This document shows, one piece after another, positions 37,822 to 47,983 of a stretch of 64,000 bases of DNA. Origin of the DNA: Streptosporangiaceae bacterium (GTDB lineage Bacteria; Actinomycetota; Actinomycetes; Streptosporangiales; Streptosporangiaceae); contig JAOPYK010000102.1 in NCBI GenBank assembly GCA_025964695.1, positions 32,130 to 96,129 of the forward strand, read 5' to 3'. Every line of letters begins with the position of its first letter. The stretch's first letter is position 1. A model generated the notes under the pieces. The model worked only from the letters and a program-made list of their open reading frames with translations, was not told the origin of the DNA and made no database searches. A program made the position numbers and the translations under genes.

Positions 37822-38817
37822 ATGTCGGCTCGGACGCCGGATCCGAAAGAGATCGAAGAGCTCCTGCTGGGCGGCGAACTGCGCTACACGCGACTGGACG
37901 CGGTACGGCTGGCCGGTGTCACCTCGGACTTCTCCGAGCGGCTCTGGCGGGCCTTCGGCTATCCCCATCTGCCCGACGACGCGGTGGCCTTCACCGAGGG
38001 TGACATCGCCGCCCTCTGCCGGGTCCGGCGGCTCATCGAGGACGACGTCCTCGATGAGGACGGTGTGATGCGGATGGTCCGGGCGGTCGGCCAGACGATG
38101 TCGAGGCTGGCCGAGTGGCAGGTCGATCTGCTCACCGCCAGGCTGGTGAGCGAGGCGGCCGAGACGCCCAGCTCGGAGGCCGTCGAGCTCATCCTCGAGG
38201 TCGCCGAGAAGCACATAGCGGACTTCGAGCCTCTGATCGTGCACGCCTGGCGCCGGCAGCTCGCGGCGGCCGGCACCCGGGCGGTGGCCGCCGGTCACGA
38301 CGACGAGACGGCGCCCGCCCGGACCTACGCCGCCGTGGGCTTCGCCGACATGGTCGCCTTCACCCAGATGAGCCGCGAACTCGATGAGCTGGACCTGGCG
38401 CGAGTGGTCGAACGCTTCGAGGAGACCGCCTCGGACGTGGTGGCGGCCAACGGCGGCCGGCTGGTGAAGACGCTCGGTGACGAGGTGCTGTTCAGTGCGG
38501 ACACCCCTCAGCTCGGTGCCGAGCTGGCCCTGTGCATCTCCGAGGCCATCAAGAACCAGGCCGGGGTGCCCGACGTACGAGTCGGTGTCGCGTACGGGCC
38601 GGTGGTGCCGCTCATGGGGGATCTCTTCGGCACCACGGTCAACCTGGCGGCCCGGCTGACTTCGATTGCCCGGCCCGGCTCGATCGTGGTCGACGTCGGT
38701 CTCGCCACCGAGCTCGAGCAGTCCGAGCGGTACGACATCACCCGTATCGTGCGACGTCCCGCCCGCGGCCTGGGCATCATCCAGCCGTACGTGCTGCGCC
38801 GCAGAGCCCGGGCCTGA
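37822..38817 (+). CDS. Adenylate/guanylate cyclase (class III) domain protein
   Basis: YAAVGFADMVAFTQMSRELDE...KTLGDEVLFSADTP...RVGVAYGPVVPLMGDLFGTTVNLAARLTSIA. Confidence 0.9.
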   Translation: MSARTPDPKEIEELLLGGELRYTRLDAVRLAGVTSDFSERLWRAFGYPHLPDDAVAFTEGDIAALCRVRRLIEDDVLDEDGVMRMVRAVGQTMSRLAEWQVDLLTARLVSEAAETPSSEAVELILEVAEKHIADFEPLIVHAWRRQLAAAGTRAVAAGHDDETAPARTYAAVGFADMVAFTQMSRELDELDLARVVERFEETASDVVAANGGRLVKTLGDEVLFSADTPQLGAELALCISEAIKNQAGVPDVRVGVAYGPVVPLMGDLFGTTVNLAARLTSIARPGSIVVDVGLATELEQSERYDITRIVRRPARGLGIIQPYVLRRRARA

Positions 38818-39141
38818 GCGCCCGGCACCGGCCGCCCCCCGCACCCGGCGAACTGACCACATTCCGCCTTTTCGCACGGGAATCTGTGGGCCGGTGGCAC
38901 CTCAGCGGTCCCGGCTGGGGCGGAGTGGCCGCCGCGGGTGCCGCCGGGGGAGGCCGGCTTCGACGTGGCCGGTGACGCGTTCGACGCCGCCGGAGACGGC
39001 TTCGGCGACGCCATCGGCGGGATCTTCGACTGACGGCCGCCGATCACCGTCCTCACCGCGCTGGTGCCACTGCCGATGGCATCAGCACGGCTAGGCCGGG
39101 GCTCCTGGGTTCAAGGTGCTCGCGGGTTCTAAGGTGATCGC

Positions 39142-39933
39142 GTGGATGGTGTGACGCTGCGGCGCGATGGTCATGTCGCCGAGATCGTGCTGGACCGGCC
39201 CGAGGCGCTCAATGCCCTTTCGACCGCGATGGCCGTACGGCTCGCCGCAGTGTGTGCGGAGGTGGCCGCCGACCGGGGCGTACGGGTCGTCGTGCTCGGC
39301 GCGGCCGGGGAGAAGGCGTTCTGCGTGGGTGCCGACCTCAAGGAACGCAACGCCATGTCGGACGACCAGCTCCTCCGCCAGCGAGAGATCTTCCGCGCCG
39401 CGTTCGGGGGTGTGCTGGGCCTGCCACAGCCGGTGGTGGCGGCCGTTCACGGGTTCGCACTGGGCGGTGGCTGCGAGTTCGCGCTGTCCTGCGACCTGAT
39501 CGTCGCGGAGGACTCCGCGGTGTTCGGGCTGCCCGAGGTGACCGTCGGGCTGGTGCCCGGGGGCGGCGGCACCCAGTTGGCGGTGCGCAGGCTCGGTCCG
39601 GGCCGTGCGGCGGACCTGGTGCTGACCGGGCGCCGGCTGCTCATCGACGAGGCGGTCGCCATTGGGCTGGTCGACCGCCGGGTTCCGGCCGGGTCGCGGC
39701 CGGGCGCGGCGGCAGGGGCCGAGGCGCTCGGAATCGCGGCCCAGATCGCCGGGAACTCGCCGATCGCGGTGCGGGCGGCCAAGCGGGCGATGCGGCACGG
39801 CGCGAGCGTCGATCTCGCGGCCGGACTGGACATCGAGGACGCGGCTTGGCGGACGGTCGCCTTCTCCGCCGATCGGCGGGAGGGCGTGGCCGCCTTCGCG
39901 GAGAAACGATCACCCGTCTGGCCCAAGCACTGA
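39142..39933 (+). CDS. Enoyl-CoA hydratase/isomerase family protein
   Basis: LDRPEALNALSTAM, AFCVGADLKERNAM, VAAVHGFALGGGCEFALSCDLIVA. Confidence 0.93.
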   Translation: MDGVTLRRDGHVAEIVLDRPEALNALSTAMAVRLAAVCAEVAADRGVRVVVLGAAGEKAFCVGADLKERNAMSDDQLLRQREIFRAAFGGVLGLPQPVVAAVHGFALGGGCEFALSCDLIVAEDSAVFGLPEVTVGLVPGGGGTQLAVRRLGPGRAADLVLTGRRLLIDEAVAIGLVDRRVPAGSRPGAAAGAEALGIAAQIAGNSPIAVRAAKRAMRHGASVDLAAGLDIEDAAWRTVAFSADRREGVAAFAEKRSPVWPKH

Positions 39934-39989
39934 CCGCACGCTCATACCGTGGTAATGATCTGACCTGCGACTTCAAACCAAACCAGGAT

Positions 39990-40011
39990 GTTCGACTGAT
40001 GTTCACTTTGA
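39990..40011 (+). promoter_or_regulatory. PHO-box-like 11-bp direct repeats upstream of ppk1
   Basis: GTTCGACTGAT|GTTCACTTTGA, two adjacent 11-nt GTTC-starting units ending 18 bp before the ppk1 ATG. Confidence 0.5.
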
Positions 40012-40029
40012 GTGGGGATCATTAGGTCT

Positions 40030-42156
40030 ATGAGTATCAATGCTGGATATATCCCCCTCGGAGATGATGCCCTGCCTGAAGACCGATTTCTTGATCGCGA
40101 GGAGAGCTGGCTGCGATTCAACCAGCGGGTCCTCGAACTCGCTGAAGACCGGGACCTGCCGCTGCTGGAGCGGGTGCGGTTCCTAGCGATCTTCGCGAGC
40201 AATCTCGACGAGTTCTTCATGGTGCGGGTCGCCGGCCTGACCCGGCGGATGGCCACCGGGCTCGCGGTGCAGTCGGCCAGCGGCCGGCAGCCCCGCCAGG
40301 TCCTTGAGCGGGTCGCCACCGTCGCGCACCAGCTCCAGCTCAGGCACGCCGCCTGCTATCGCGACGAGATCCGGACCGACCTGGCCAAAGAGGGCATCGA
40401 GATCCTCCGCTGGGACGATCTCGCGGACACCGAGCAGGAAAGCCTGCGGCGGATGTTCCGGGAGCGGATCTACCCCGTGCTGACCCCGCTCGTGGTCGAC
40501 TCCGCGCACCCTTTCCCGTACATATCGGGGCTCTCCCTCAACCTCGCGGTGGTCGTCCGCGATCCGGAGAGCGAGGCGACGATGTTCGCCAGGGTCAAGG
40601 TCCCGCCGGTGCTGCCCCGGTTCCTGGAGGCCTCGGCCAACCGCTTCGCCCCGCTCGAAGACGTCATCGCCGCCCATCTCGACCAGCTGTTCGTCGGTAT
40701 GGAGGTCGTGGATCACCATGCCTTCCGGGTCACCCGCAACCAGGACCTGGAGGTCGACGAGGACATCAGCGAGGGCCTGCTGCAGGCACTGGAACGAGAG
40801 TTGCTGCGGCGCCGGTTCGGGCCGATGGTGCGGCTGGAGGTCGAGGAGAACATCTCCGAAGAGGTGCTTGATCTGCTCACCACCGAACTCGAGCTCGAAG
40901 AACGCGAGATCTACCGGGTTCCCGGCCCACTGGACCTGGCGGGCCTGCACGCGATCGCGGATCTCGACCGGGGAGAACTGAAGTATCCGCCGTTCGTCCC
41001 GTCCAAGATGACGCTGCCGCTGGACACGGACCTGTTCGGGGTGCTGCGGGAGCGCGATGCGCTCGTCCACCACCCCTACGACTCCTTCACGACCAGCGTC
41101 CAGCGGCTGCTCGAGGCCGCGGCCGCCGACCCCAGGGTTCTGGCGATCAAGCAGACGCTCTACCGGACCAGCGGCGACTCTCCCATCGTGGACGCGCTGA
41201 TCGACGCCGCCGAGGCGGGCAAACAGGTCGTGGTGGTCGTGGAGCTGAAGGCGCGCTTCGACGAACGGGCCAACATCGAGTGGGCGCGCAAGCTGGAACA
41301 CGCGGGCTGCCACGTGGTGTACGGCTTCGTCGGGCTGAAGACGCACTGCAAGCTGGCGCTGGTCGTCCGGGAGGAAGCGGACGGGAGCCTGCGCCGCTAC
41401 TGCCACATCGGCACCGGCAATTACCATCCCAAGACCGCCCGGGTCTACGAGGACTTTGGCCTGCTCACCGCCGATCCCGAGGTCGGCGAGGATGTGAGCG
41501 CCCTGTTCAATCATCTGACCGGCTATTCGCGGCAGAACTCCTACAAGCGGCTGGTGGTGGCCCCGCAGTCGCTGCGCAGCAGCCTGGTCGGGCGGATCGA
41601 ACGTGAGGTCGAGTTCCATCAGGTCGGCAGGCCGGCCCGGATCAGGATCAAGTGCAACGGGCTGGTCGACGAGGCCTTGATCGACGCGCTCTACCGCGCT
41701 TCGCAAGCGGGGGTCCCGGTGGACGTCTGGGTGCGGGGCATCTGCGCGCTCCGGCCCGGCGTCCCGGGGCTGTCGGAGACCATCCGGGTGCGCAGCGTGC
41801 TCGGCCGGTTCCTTGAGCACTCGCGGGTGTTCGCCTTCGAGTGCGGCGGGGACCCGGAGGTCTGGCTCGGGAGCGCGGACCTCATGCACCGCAACCTCGA
41901 CCGCCGGGTCGAGGCGCTGGTGCGGGTGGCGGACCGGGGCCAGCGGGACGATCTGCTGGAACTGCTGGACCGGGCCATGGACGACTCCACCTACTCGTGG
42001 CGGCTGGACGGCGACGGCGTGTGGACGCGCGGGCCCGAAGACCCGGCCGGCCGGGTGGACATCCAGGTTCATCTGATGAGATCCCGGCGCTGGAAGACGG
42101 TGCTCGGCGGCGACGGGCTGGGGGCGGACAGCGGCCTTGAGACCACCACAGGATGA
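40030..42156 (+). CDS. ppk1: Polyphosphate kinase 1
   Basis: [84 protein letters not shown]. Confidence 0.96.
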   Translation: MSINAGYIPLGDDALPEDRFLDREESWLRFNQRVLELAEDRDLPLLERVRFLAIFASNLDEFFMVRVAGLTRRMATGLAVQSASGRQPRQVLERVATVAHQLQLRHAACYRDEIRTDLAKEGIEILRWDDLADTEQESLRRMFRERIYPVLTPLVVDSAHPFPYISGLSLNLAVVVRDPESEATMFARVKVPPVLPRFLEASANRFAPLEDVIAAHLDQLFVGMEVVDHHAFRVTRNQDLEVDEDISEGLLQALERELLRRRFGPMVRLEVEENISEEVLDLLTTELELEEREIYRVPGPLDLAGLHAIADLDRGELKYPPFVPSKMTLPLDTDLFGVLRERDALVHHPYDSFTTSVQRLLEAAAADPRVLAIKQTLYRTSGDSPIVDALIDAAEAGKQVVVVVELKARFDERANIEWARKLEHAGCHVVYGFVGLKTHCKLALVVREEADGSLRRYCHIGTGNYHPKTARVYEDFGLLTADPEVGEDVSALFNHLTGYSRQNSYKRLVVAPQSLRSSLVGRIEREVEFHQVGRPARIRIKCNGLVDEALIDALYRASQAGVPVDVWVRGICALRPGVPGLSETIRVRSVLGRFLEHSRVFAFECGGDPEVWLGSADLMHRNLDRRVEALVRVADRGQRDDLLELLDRAMDDSTYSWRLDGDGVWTRGPEDPAGRVDIQVHLMRSRRWKTVLGGDGLGADSGLETTTG

Positions 42157-43096
42157 ACCGGACCTGATCCGGGCAGCCGGCGCGGTGCTCTGGCGGCGGG
42201 CCGGTCTGGACGGTGCCGGCGACGAGGACATCGGGCCGATCGAGGAGCCCGGCCGGGAGGACGGTGCGGGGGTCGAGGTGGCGCTCGTGCACCGCCCCAA
42301 GTACGACGACTGGACGTTTCCCAAGGGCAAGCTCGAGAAGGGTGAGCACGTCCTGCGGGCCGTCGTGCGCGAGGTGGAGGAGGAGACCGGGCTCACGCCC
42401 CGGCTGGGCCGCCGGCTGCGGCCGGTGTTCTATCTCAAGGACGGGCGTCCCAAGCGGGTGGACTACTGGGTCGCCACCGTGGCCCCGGATGGGCCGAGAC
42501 GCCGGTTCGTGCCCAACGACGAGGTGGACCGGGTCGAATGGTCGACGATCGAGGTCGCGAAGAGCCGGCTGAGCTATCAACGGGACCTCGACGTCCTTAA
42601 CGAAATGATGGCCGGCCCGCTGCGGACCACCCCGTACATCCTGCTGCGGCACGGCTCGGCCGGTGAGAAGCGGGACTGGCTCGGCGACGACGTGCTGCGC
42701 CCGCTGGACCCGCGCGGCAGGGCGGAGGCGGGGCGGCTCAGCGGGGTGCTGTCCGGCTTCGGCCCGCTACGGGTGCTCAGCTCCTGCACCGCCCGCTGCA
42801 CCGAGACGGTGCTGCCGTACGCCCTGCACGCGCGCGTCAGCGTCATGACCGACCGGGCCTTCACGGTGGGGGTCGCGACCCCGGGGGGAGCCGCGGACCG
42901 GATGGACGACCTCATCGCGGACGGCGTGCCCACGCTGATCTCCACCCACGGTGAACTGCTGACCGGTCTGGTCCCCGAGGTGTGCGCCCGGCTGGACGGC
43001 AAGCCCCCGGACGAGCCGGCGCTGCCCAAGGGCGGCTTCTGGATCCTGCACGTCGCGCACGGCAGCCTCGCCGCCATGGAACGGCACAGCGTCTGA
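42137..43096 (+). CDS. NUDIX hydrolase fused to histidine-phosphatase domain (MutT1-like)
   Basis: [28 protein letters not shown] Nudix box; second domain [14 protein letters not shown]...[12 protein letters not shown]. Confidence 0.9.
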   Translation: MRPPQDEPDLIRAAGAVLWRRAGLDGAGDEDIGPIEEPGREDGAGVEVALVHRPKYDDWTFPKGKLEKGEHVLRAVVREVEEETGLTPRLGRRLRPVFYLKDGRPKRVDYWVATVAPDGPRRRFVPNDEVDRVEWSTIEVAKSRLSYQRDLDVLNEMMAGPLRTTPYILLRHGSAGEKRDWLGDDVLRPLDPRGRAEAGRLSGVLSGFGPLRVLSSCTARCTETVLPYALHARVSVMTDRAFTVGVATPGGAADRMDDLIADGVPTLISTHGELLTGLVPEVCARLDGKPPDEPALPKGGFWILHVAHGSLAAMERHSV

Positions 43097-43131
43097 GCCG
43101 ACCAGACCAGGATCAGGGCCAGGGACCAGGG

Positions 43132-43197
43132 CCAGGGATCAGGTCAGGGATCAGGTCAGGGATCAAGGCAGGGATCAAGGCAGGGATCAGGTCAGGG
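43132..43197. repeat. 12-bp tandem repeat (TCAGGGATCAGG-like), about 5.5 copies
   Basis: ccagggatcagg tcagggatcagg tcagggatcaag gcagggatcaag gcagggatcagg tcaggg; degenerate copies upstream. Confidence 0.85.
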
Positions 43198-44707
43198 TGA
43201 GCAGCGGCCTGAGGTGCTTGGGGCGGGTCGCCTGCCGCCAGACTTCGGGTATGTCGTGCAGCGCGGCCTGGGCGGCACAGTGCTCGATGCCAGAGAGCAT
43301 GCCCAGGATGAAGAGCTCCTCCGGGGCGGCGGCCGCGGCGGCCTGGCCGAGACGCTCCTGCGCGATCACGCCGTCCTGGTAGCCGCCGAGGACCTCCTGG
43401 ATCATCTTGGCCTGCTTGGCGACCCTGGCCGCGGGCCGGCCGAGTACGGCGGCGGCCGCCTCGGCCGCGTAGCGGGCGCGCTTGGCGTCCTTGCGCGCCT
43501 CGTGCCGTGCGAGGTCGATCTCGGCCGGATCGTCGAGGCCTGCGATCAGCTCGTACGCCCGCGCCAGCCGGTGCCAGGCCCGGATCACCAGCCGGGGCAC
43601 CTCGTGCGCCGCGTCCAGCCCGGCTCGCCCGGTGTAGGGAGGCTCGGCCATCAGGTGGTCGAGCGCGTCCAGCAGGTCGAAGTAGCGCCGGCCGGTCAGG
43701 TCGGCGTTGAGCCGGCGATAGGCCTCCCGCTCCTGCGCCGCCATCGCGTCCAGCCAGCCACGGTGCCGGCTCACCTCGGCGGGGAGATCCAGGAGCCGTT
43801 CGGAGAAGCGTTTGCGCAGCACCTCCAGGTCGCGGACCTCACCGAGGCTGTCGGCGAGCCATTTCAGCTCCGGCTGCAGTGAATCGGTCTGGGCCCGGTC
43901 GAGCACCGGGCCGTAGCTCTTCAGCACGCTGCGCATCCGGCGTACCGCGACGCGCATCCGGTGGACCGCGTCGTACTCCGCCAGCCGTGCCTTCGGATCG
44001 TAGGCCGCCAGGGCGTCGATCTGCGCGGCGAGATAGGCGATCGCCACCTCACCGGCGGTCTCGGGCCCCGCTGACGGCCGGGTCGCGGGCGCGGCGGGTA
44101 CGGCGCCGTGCGTCTCCAGCAGGCGCCCCAGCTTGGAATGCGAGCCGGCCCGGCGGCCGCCGGACAGCCGGAGCCGTTTGCCGACGGCCTTCAGCAGCTC
44201 GGGGGAGCCGGCCGGCCCGAGCTCGACCTCGATCTCACGCCAGGTGGTGATGGCGGGGTCATCGGTGGCGAGGACCTCCCCGGACACGGCGTCGTCGGCG
44301 ACCTCGGCGAGCATCCGCCCCTCGGCGTCGAGCAGCCGGACGACGGTACGGTGCGTCTCCAGCGTGGCGACCGGGCTCAGGGGGCGCCCGCGAAGGCAGC
44401 CGGCAACCAGCTCGGTGAGCTGCACGGGGGGCTCGGTGGCCTCGTCGAGCGGAGCCCGTAGCTCCTTCTTGGCGTCCTGGCCGGCCGGGATCTTCACGTG
44501 CCAGCCGGCGTCCTCACCGCCCTCGCGGCGGCGGAAGGTGATGCTCCGCCCGGCCAGCCGGAAATCGTCGGTATCGAAGTACCTCGCCACCAAATGGTGG
44601 CTTTCCGGTGCGCTCACCGAGGCACAGCCGGGAAGATCGGTCAGGTCCGGCAGGATGAAATGCGAGTCGGCGTCGTACTTGCGTTCGATCTCGAGGTACT
44701 GGGTCAC
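43187..44707 (-). CDS. CYTH and CHAD domain protein
   Basis: VTQYLEIERKYDADS (CYTH ExExK); ITTWREIEVEL; CHAD region YDAVHRMRVAVRRMRSVLKSYGPVL; GTG start at 44707. Confidence 0.92.
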   Translation of the reverse strand: MTQYLEIERKYDADSHFILPDLTDLPGCASVSAPESHHLVARYFDTDDFRLAGRSITFRRREGGEDAGWHVKIPAGQDAKKELRAPLDEATEPPVQLTELVAGCLRGRPLSPVATLETHRTVVRLLDAEGRMLAEVADDAVSGEVLATDDPAITTWREIEVELGPAGSPELLKAVGKRLRLSGGRRAGSHSKLGRLLETHGAVPAAPATRPSAGPETAGEVAIAYLAAQIDALAAYDPKARLAEYDAVHRMRVAVRRMRSVLKSYGPVLDRAQTDSLQPELKWLADSLGEVRDLEVLRKRFSERLLDLPAEVSRHRGWLDAMAAQEREAYRRLNADLTGRRYFDLLDALDHLMAEPPYTGRAGLDAAHEVPRLVIRAWHRLARAYELIAGLDDPAEIDLARHEARKDAKRARYAAEAAAAVLGRPAARVAKQAKMIQEVLGGYQDGVIAQERLGQAAAAAAPEELFILGMLSGIEHCAAQAALHDIPEVWRQATRPKHLRPLLTLT

Positions 44708-44816
44708 GCAGTCTCCTCCGGGAGGCATCGAGGGAGGTTGATTCAGCATGACACCAGATGGTGATATGTGCGACGGCGCGATCAGCCCCCGTCGCGGGCG
44801 ATCGCCGCCGGAAGGT

Positions 44817-45299
44817 TCAGCCGTCGCCGGGTGCTTCGGTGAAGCGCTGGAGGTAGAGCGCCTCCCCGAGGGTCCGCAGCAGGCCGAGCTCGGTCTCGAG
44901 ATAGTCGACGTGCTCCTCCTCGTCGGCCAGGATCCGCTCGAAGATGCGGGCGGAGGTGACGTCACCGCGCGAGCGCATCAGCTCGATGCCGGGCCGCAGC
45001 CGGGCGACGGCCTCCATCTCGATGTCCAGGTCGGAGCGCAACTGCTCCGGCACGGTCTGACCGATGCGGAGCGTGCCGAGCCGCTGGTAGTTGGGCAGCC
45101 CCTCCAGGAACAGGATGCGGTCGGTGAGGATCTCGGCGTGCCGCATCTCGTCCATGGACTCGTCGCGGGTGTGCCGGGCGAGGGTGGTGTAGCCCCAGTG
45201 CTGCTGCATCTTCGCGTGCAGGAAATACTGGTTGATCGCGGTGAGTTCCGCGGTCAGCTGCTCATTGAGCAGCAGGATGATGTCCTTGTCGCCTTCCAT
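44817..45299 (-). CDS. bfr: Bacterioferritin
   Basis: MEGDKDIILLLNEQLTAELTAINQYFLHAKMQQHWGYTTLARHTRDESMDEMRHAEILTDRILFLEGLPNYQ. Confidence 0.96.
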   Translation of the reverse strand: MEGDKDIILLLNEQLTAELTAINQYFLHAKMQQHWGYTTLARHTRDESMDEMRHAEILTDRILFLEGLPNYQRLGTLRIGQTVPEQLRSDLDIEMEAVARLRPGIELMRSRGDVTSARIFERILADEEEHVDYLETELGLLRTLGEALYLQRFTEAPGDG

Positions 45300-45320
45300 G
45301 CCCTCATCGTGACACGATCG

Positions 45321-45671
45321 TCACGCCGCGTGTTCGACCGGTACCGTGTCGTCGGTGCCGGTCGTGACCATCGGGTCCGCCTGGCCGCCGCCGGGTACGG
45401 CCTGCAGCGGTTCCGGTGCGGTCTCCAAGGGCCGCGCGGGGCCGCCGGTGATGGAGTCGATCGGCTCGACCGCCGGACCGGGGGTGGCGGGGCGCAGCCA
45501 TGGGGGCGAAATAAGGTTCTCGCTGACCAGCGCGCGGAGCCGCTTGGTGCAGGAACCGCAGCCGGGTTGCATGCCGCAGGCCGACCGGACCTCCTTGGTG
45601 GAGCAGGCACCGGCCACCACACAGCCGCGCACGTCGTCCTCGGTGACGGCGTTGCAGACGCAGACGTACAT
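45321..45671 (-). CDS. bfd: Bacterioferritin-associated ferredoxin-like [2Fe-2S] protein
   Basis: MYVCVCNAVTEDDVRGCVVAGACSTKEVRSACGMQPGCGSCTKRLRALV. Confidence 0.88.
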   Translation of the reverse strand: MYVCVCNAVTEDDVRGCVVAGACSTKEVRSACGMQPGCGSCTKRLRALVSENLISPPWLRPATPGPAVEPIDSITGGPARPLETAPEPLQAVPGGGQADPMVTTGTDDTVPVEHAA

Positions 45672-45716
45672 ACAAAGAAGCCCTTTGATCAGGTGAAACA
45701 GGCGGCAATCAACCAA

Positions 45717-45735
45717 TAAGGTAAGGCTCCCCTAA
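45717..45735. promoter_or_regulatory. Iron box (IdeR/DmdR-type) upstream of bfd-bfr
   Basis: TAAGGTAAGGCTCCCCTAA matches TTAGGTTAGGCTAACCTAA at 15 of 19 positions by eye. Confidence 0.65.
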
Positions 45736-45832
45736 GTTACCCCAAGTGTGATGAATATGGCTAGTCGCTCATCGTCGGCATGTTCCGGTCCCGCCTGGGA
45801 AAGGCCCCTGCTGACCTAGGGAAGGGCACGAT

Positions 45833-47983
45833 GTGACGAACCTCTGGCCGGGCGAGGCATACCCGCTCGGCGCCAGATTCGATGGAGCTGGCACCAACTT
45901 CGCCGTCTTCTCCGAAGCAGCGGAGCGGGTCGAGCTGTGCCTGTTCGACGGGGCCGGGCCGGCCGCGGAGGAGACCCGTTACGACCTGCCCGAGGTCGAC
46001 GGATTCGTCTGGCACGGCTATCTGCCAGGGATCATGCCGGGCCAGCGCTACGGATTCCGCGTGCACGGGCCCTATGACCCCTCCCAGGGCCAGCGGTGCA
46101 ACCCCGCCAAGCTGCTGCTCGATCCCTACGCCCACGCGATCGAGGGCGAGATGGACTGGGATCCATCCTGCTTCGGCTACGACTTCGACGATCCGTCCTC
46201 CCGCAACGATCTCGATTCGGCGCCGCACACGATGCGGTCCGTCGTGGTCAACCCGTACTTCGACTGGGGCGACGACCGGCCGCCGCGCACGCCGTACCAC
46301 GAGACCGTGATCTACGAAGCGCATGTGAAGGGCGTCAGCAAGCTGCATCCGGACATCCCCGAGCGGCAGCGCGGCACGTACGCGGCACTCGCCCATCCGG
46401 TGATGATCGACTATCTGAAGGGGCTGGGCGTCTCGGCCGTCGAGCTGATGCCCGTCCACCAGTCCGTGCACGACGACCATCTGGTGAAGAAGGGGCTGCG
46501 GAACTACTGGGGCTACAACACCATCGGGTTCTTCGCGCCGCACAACGCCTATTCCGCCAGTGGGCAGCGCGGGGAGCAGGTGCTGGAGTTCAAGTCGATG
46601 GTGAAGGCCCTGCACGAGGCGGGCATCGAGGTGATCCTCGACGTCGTCTACAACCACACCGCCGAGGGCAACCATCTGGGGCCCACCCTGTCGTTCCGCG
46701 GCCTGGACAACTCCGGCTACTACCGGCTGGTCGACGACGACCCGCGCTTCTACATGGACACCACCGGCACCGGCAACAGCCTGCTCATGCGCCACCCGCA
46801 CGTACTCCAGCTGATCATGGACTCGCTGCGGTACTGGGTGACGGAGATGCACGTCGACGGGTTCCGCTTCGACCTCGCCGCCACCCTCGCCCGTGAGCTG
46901 CACGAGGTGGACCGGCTGGCGGCCTTCTTCGACCTGGTCCAGCAGGACCCGATCGTCTCCCAGGTGAAGCTGATCGCCGAACCATGGGACGTCGGGGAGG
47001 GCGGCTACCAGGTCGGCAACTTCCCGCCGTTGTGGACCGAGTGGAACGGCAAGTTCCGCGACACCGTCCGGGACTTCTGGCGCGGCGAGCCGGCCACCAT
47101 GCCCGATTTCGCGTCCCGGCTGACCGGTTCCAGCGATCTGTACGCCGACGACGGGCGCAGACCGCTGGCCTCGATCAACTTCGTGACCTGTCACGACGGG
47201 TTCTCGCTGCACGACCTCGTCTCGTACAACTCCAAGCACAACGACGCCAACCGTGAGGCCAACCGGGACGGCACCGACGACAACCGGTCCTGGAATTGCG
47301 GCTACGAGGGCGAGACCGGCGACCTCGAGGTGATCGCGCTGCGCGAGAAGCAGAAGCGCAACATGCTCACCACGGTCCTGCTGTCGCAGGGGGTCCCGAT
47401 GCTCTCGCACGGCGACGAGATTGGACGCACGCAGCGCGGCAACAACAACGTCTACTGCCAGGACAACGAGCTCGCCTGGATCGACTGGGCCGGGGCCCGT
47501 CACAACTGGACACTGATGGAGTTCGTACAGCGGCTGATCCGGCTGCGCGCCGAGCACCCGGTGCTGCGGCAGCGCAGGTTCTTCCACGGCAAGCCGATCC
47601 GTGACACGCCTCCGGGCGGGCAGGCCGACGACTCGAACATGCCGGACATCGCGTGGCTCACCCCGGGCGGCGAGGAGATGTCGGACCGGGACTGGAACGC
47701 GGGGTTCGCCAAGTCGCTGGCGGTCTTCCTCAACGGTGAGGCGATCGCCGAACCGGATCGCCGCGGCGAGCCGGTCCGCGACGACTCCTTCCTTCTGCTG
47801 TTCAACGCGCACGACGGCGATCTCCCCTTCACGATGCCCCCGGCACGCTACGGCGCCATGTGGCGTAAGGAACTCGACACCGCCGTGCCCATTCCCTTGC
47901 TCGAGAGCGAACGGCCGGCGGCGAAGGCAGGAGAGACCATCCAGGTGGAGGCGCGGTCCACTCAGGTGCTGCGACGTGTCTGA
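45833..47983 (+). CDS. glgX: Glycogen debranching enzyme (GlgX/TreX)
   Basis: NLWPGEAYPLGARFDGAGTNFAVFSEAAERVELCLFD, VILDVVYNHTAEGNHLGPTLSFRGLDN, GFRFDLAATLARELHE. Confidence 0.95.
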   Translation: MTNLWPGEAYPLGARFDGAGTNFAVFSEAAERVELCLFDGAGPAAEETRYDLPEVDGFVWHGYLPGIMPGQRYGFRVHGPYDPSQGQRCNPAKLLLDPYAHAIEGEMDWDPSCFGYDFDDPSSRNDLDSAPHTMRSVVVNPYFDWGDDRPPRTPYHETVIYEAHVKGVSKLHPDIPERQRGTYAALAHPVMIDYLKGLGVSAVELMPVHQSVHDDHLVKKGLRNYWGYNTIGFFAPHNAYSASGQRGEQVLEFKSMVKALHEAGIEVILDVVYNHTAEGNHLGPTLSFRGLDNSGYYRLVDDDPRFYMDTTGTGNSLLMRHPHVLQLIMDSLRYWVTEMHVDGFRFDLAATLARELHEVDRLAAFFDLVQQDPIVSQVKLIAEPWDVGEGGYQVGNFPPLWTEWNGKFRDTVRDFWRGEPATMPDFASRLTGSSDLYADDGRRPLASINFVTCHDGFSLHDLVSYNSKHNDANREANRDGTDDNRSWNCGYEGETGDLEVIALREKQKRNMLTTVLLSQGVPMLSHGDEIGRTQRGNNNVYCQDNELAWIDWAGARHNWTLMEFVQRLIRLRAEHPVLRQRRFFHGKPIRDTPPGGQADDSNMPDIAWLTPGGEEMSDRDWNAGFAKSLAVFLNGEAIAEPDRRGEPVRDDSFLLLFNAHDGDLPFTMPPARYGAMWRKELDTAVPIPLLESERPAAKAGETIQVEARSTQVLRRV

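Noticed and set aside
40183-42396. 737-aa minus-strand ORF antisense to ppk1
   Set aside because: Shadow ORF; ppk1 motifs on + strand are conclusive.
43132-43197. CRISPR-like repeat array
   Set aside because: Units are contiguous 12-mers without spacers; simple minisatellite.
45761-47812. 683-aa minus-strand ORF antisense to glgX
   Set aside because: Shadow ORF without domains.
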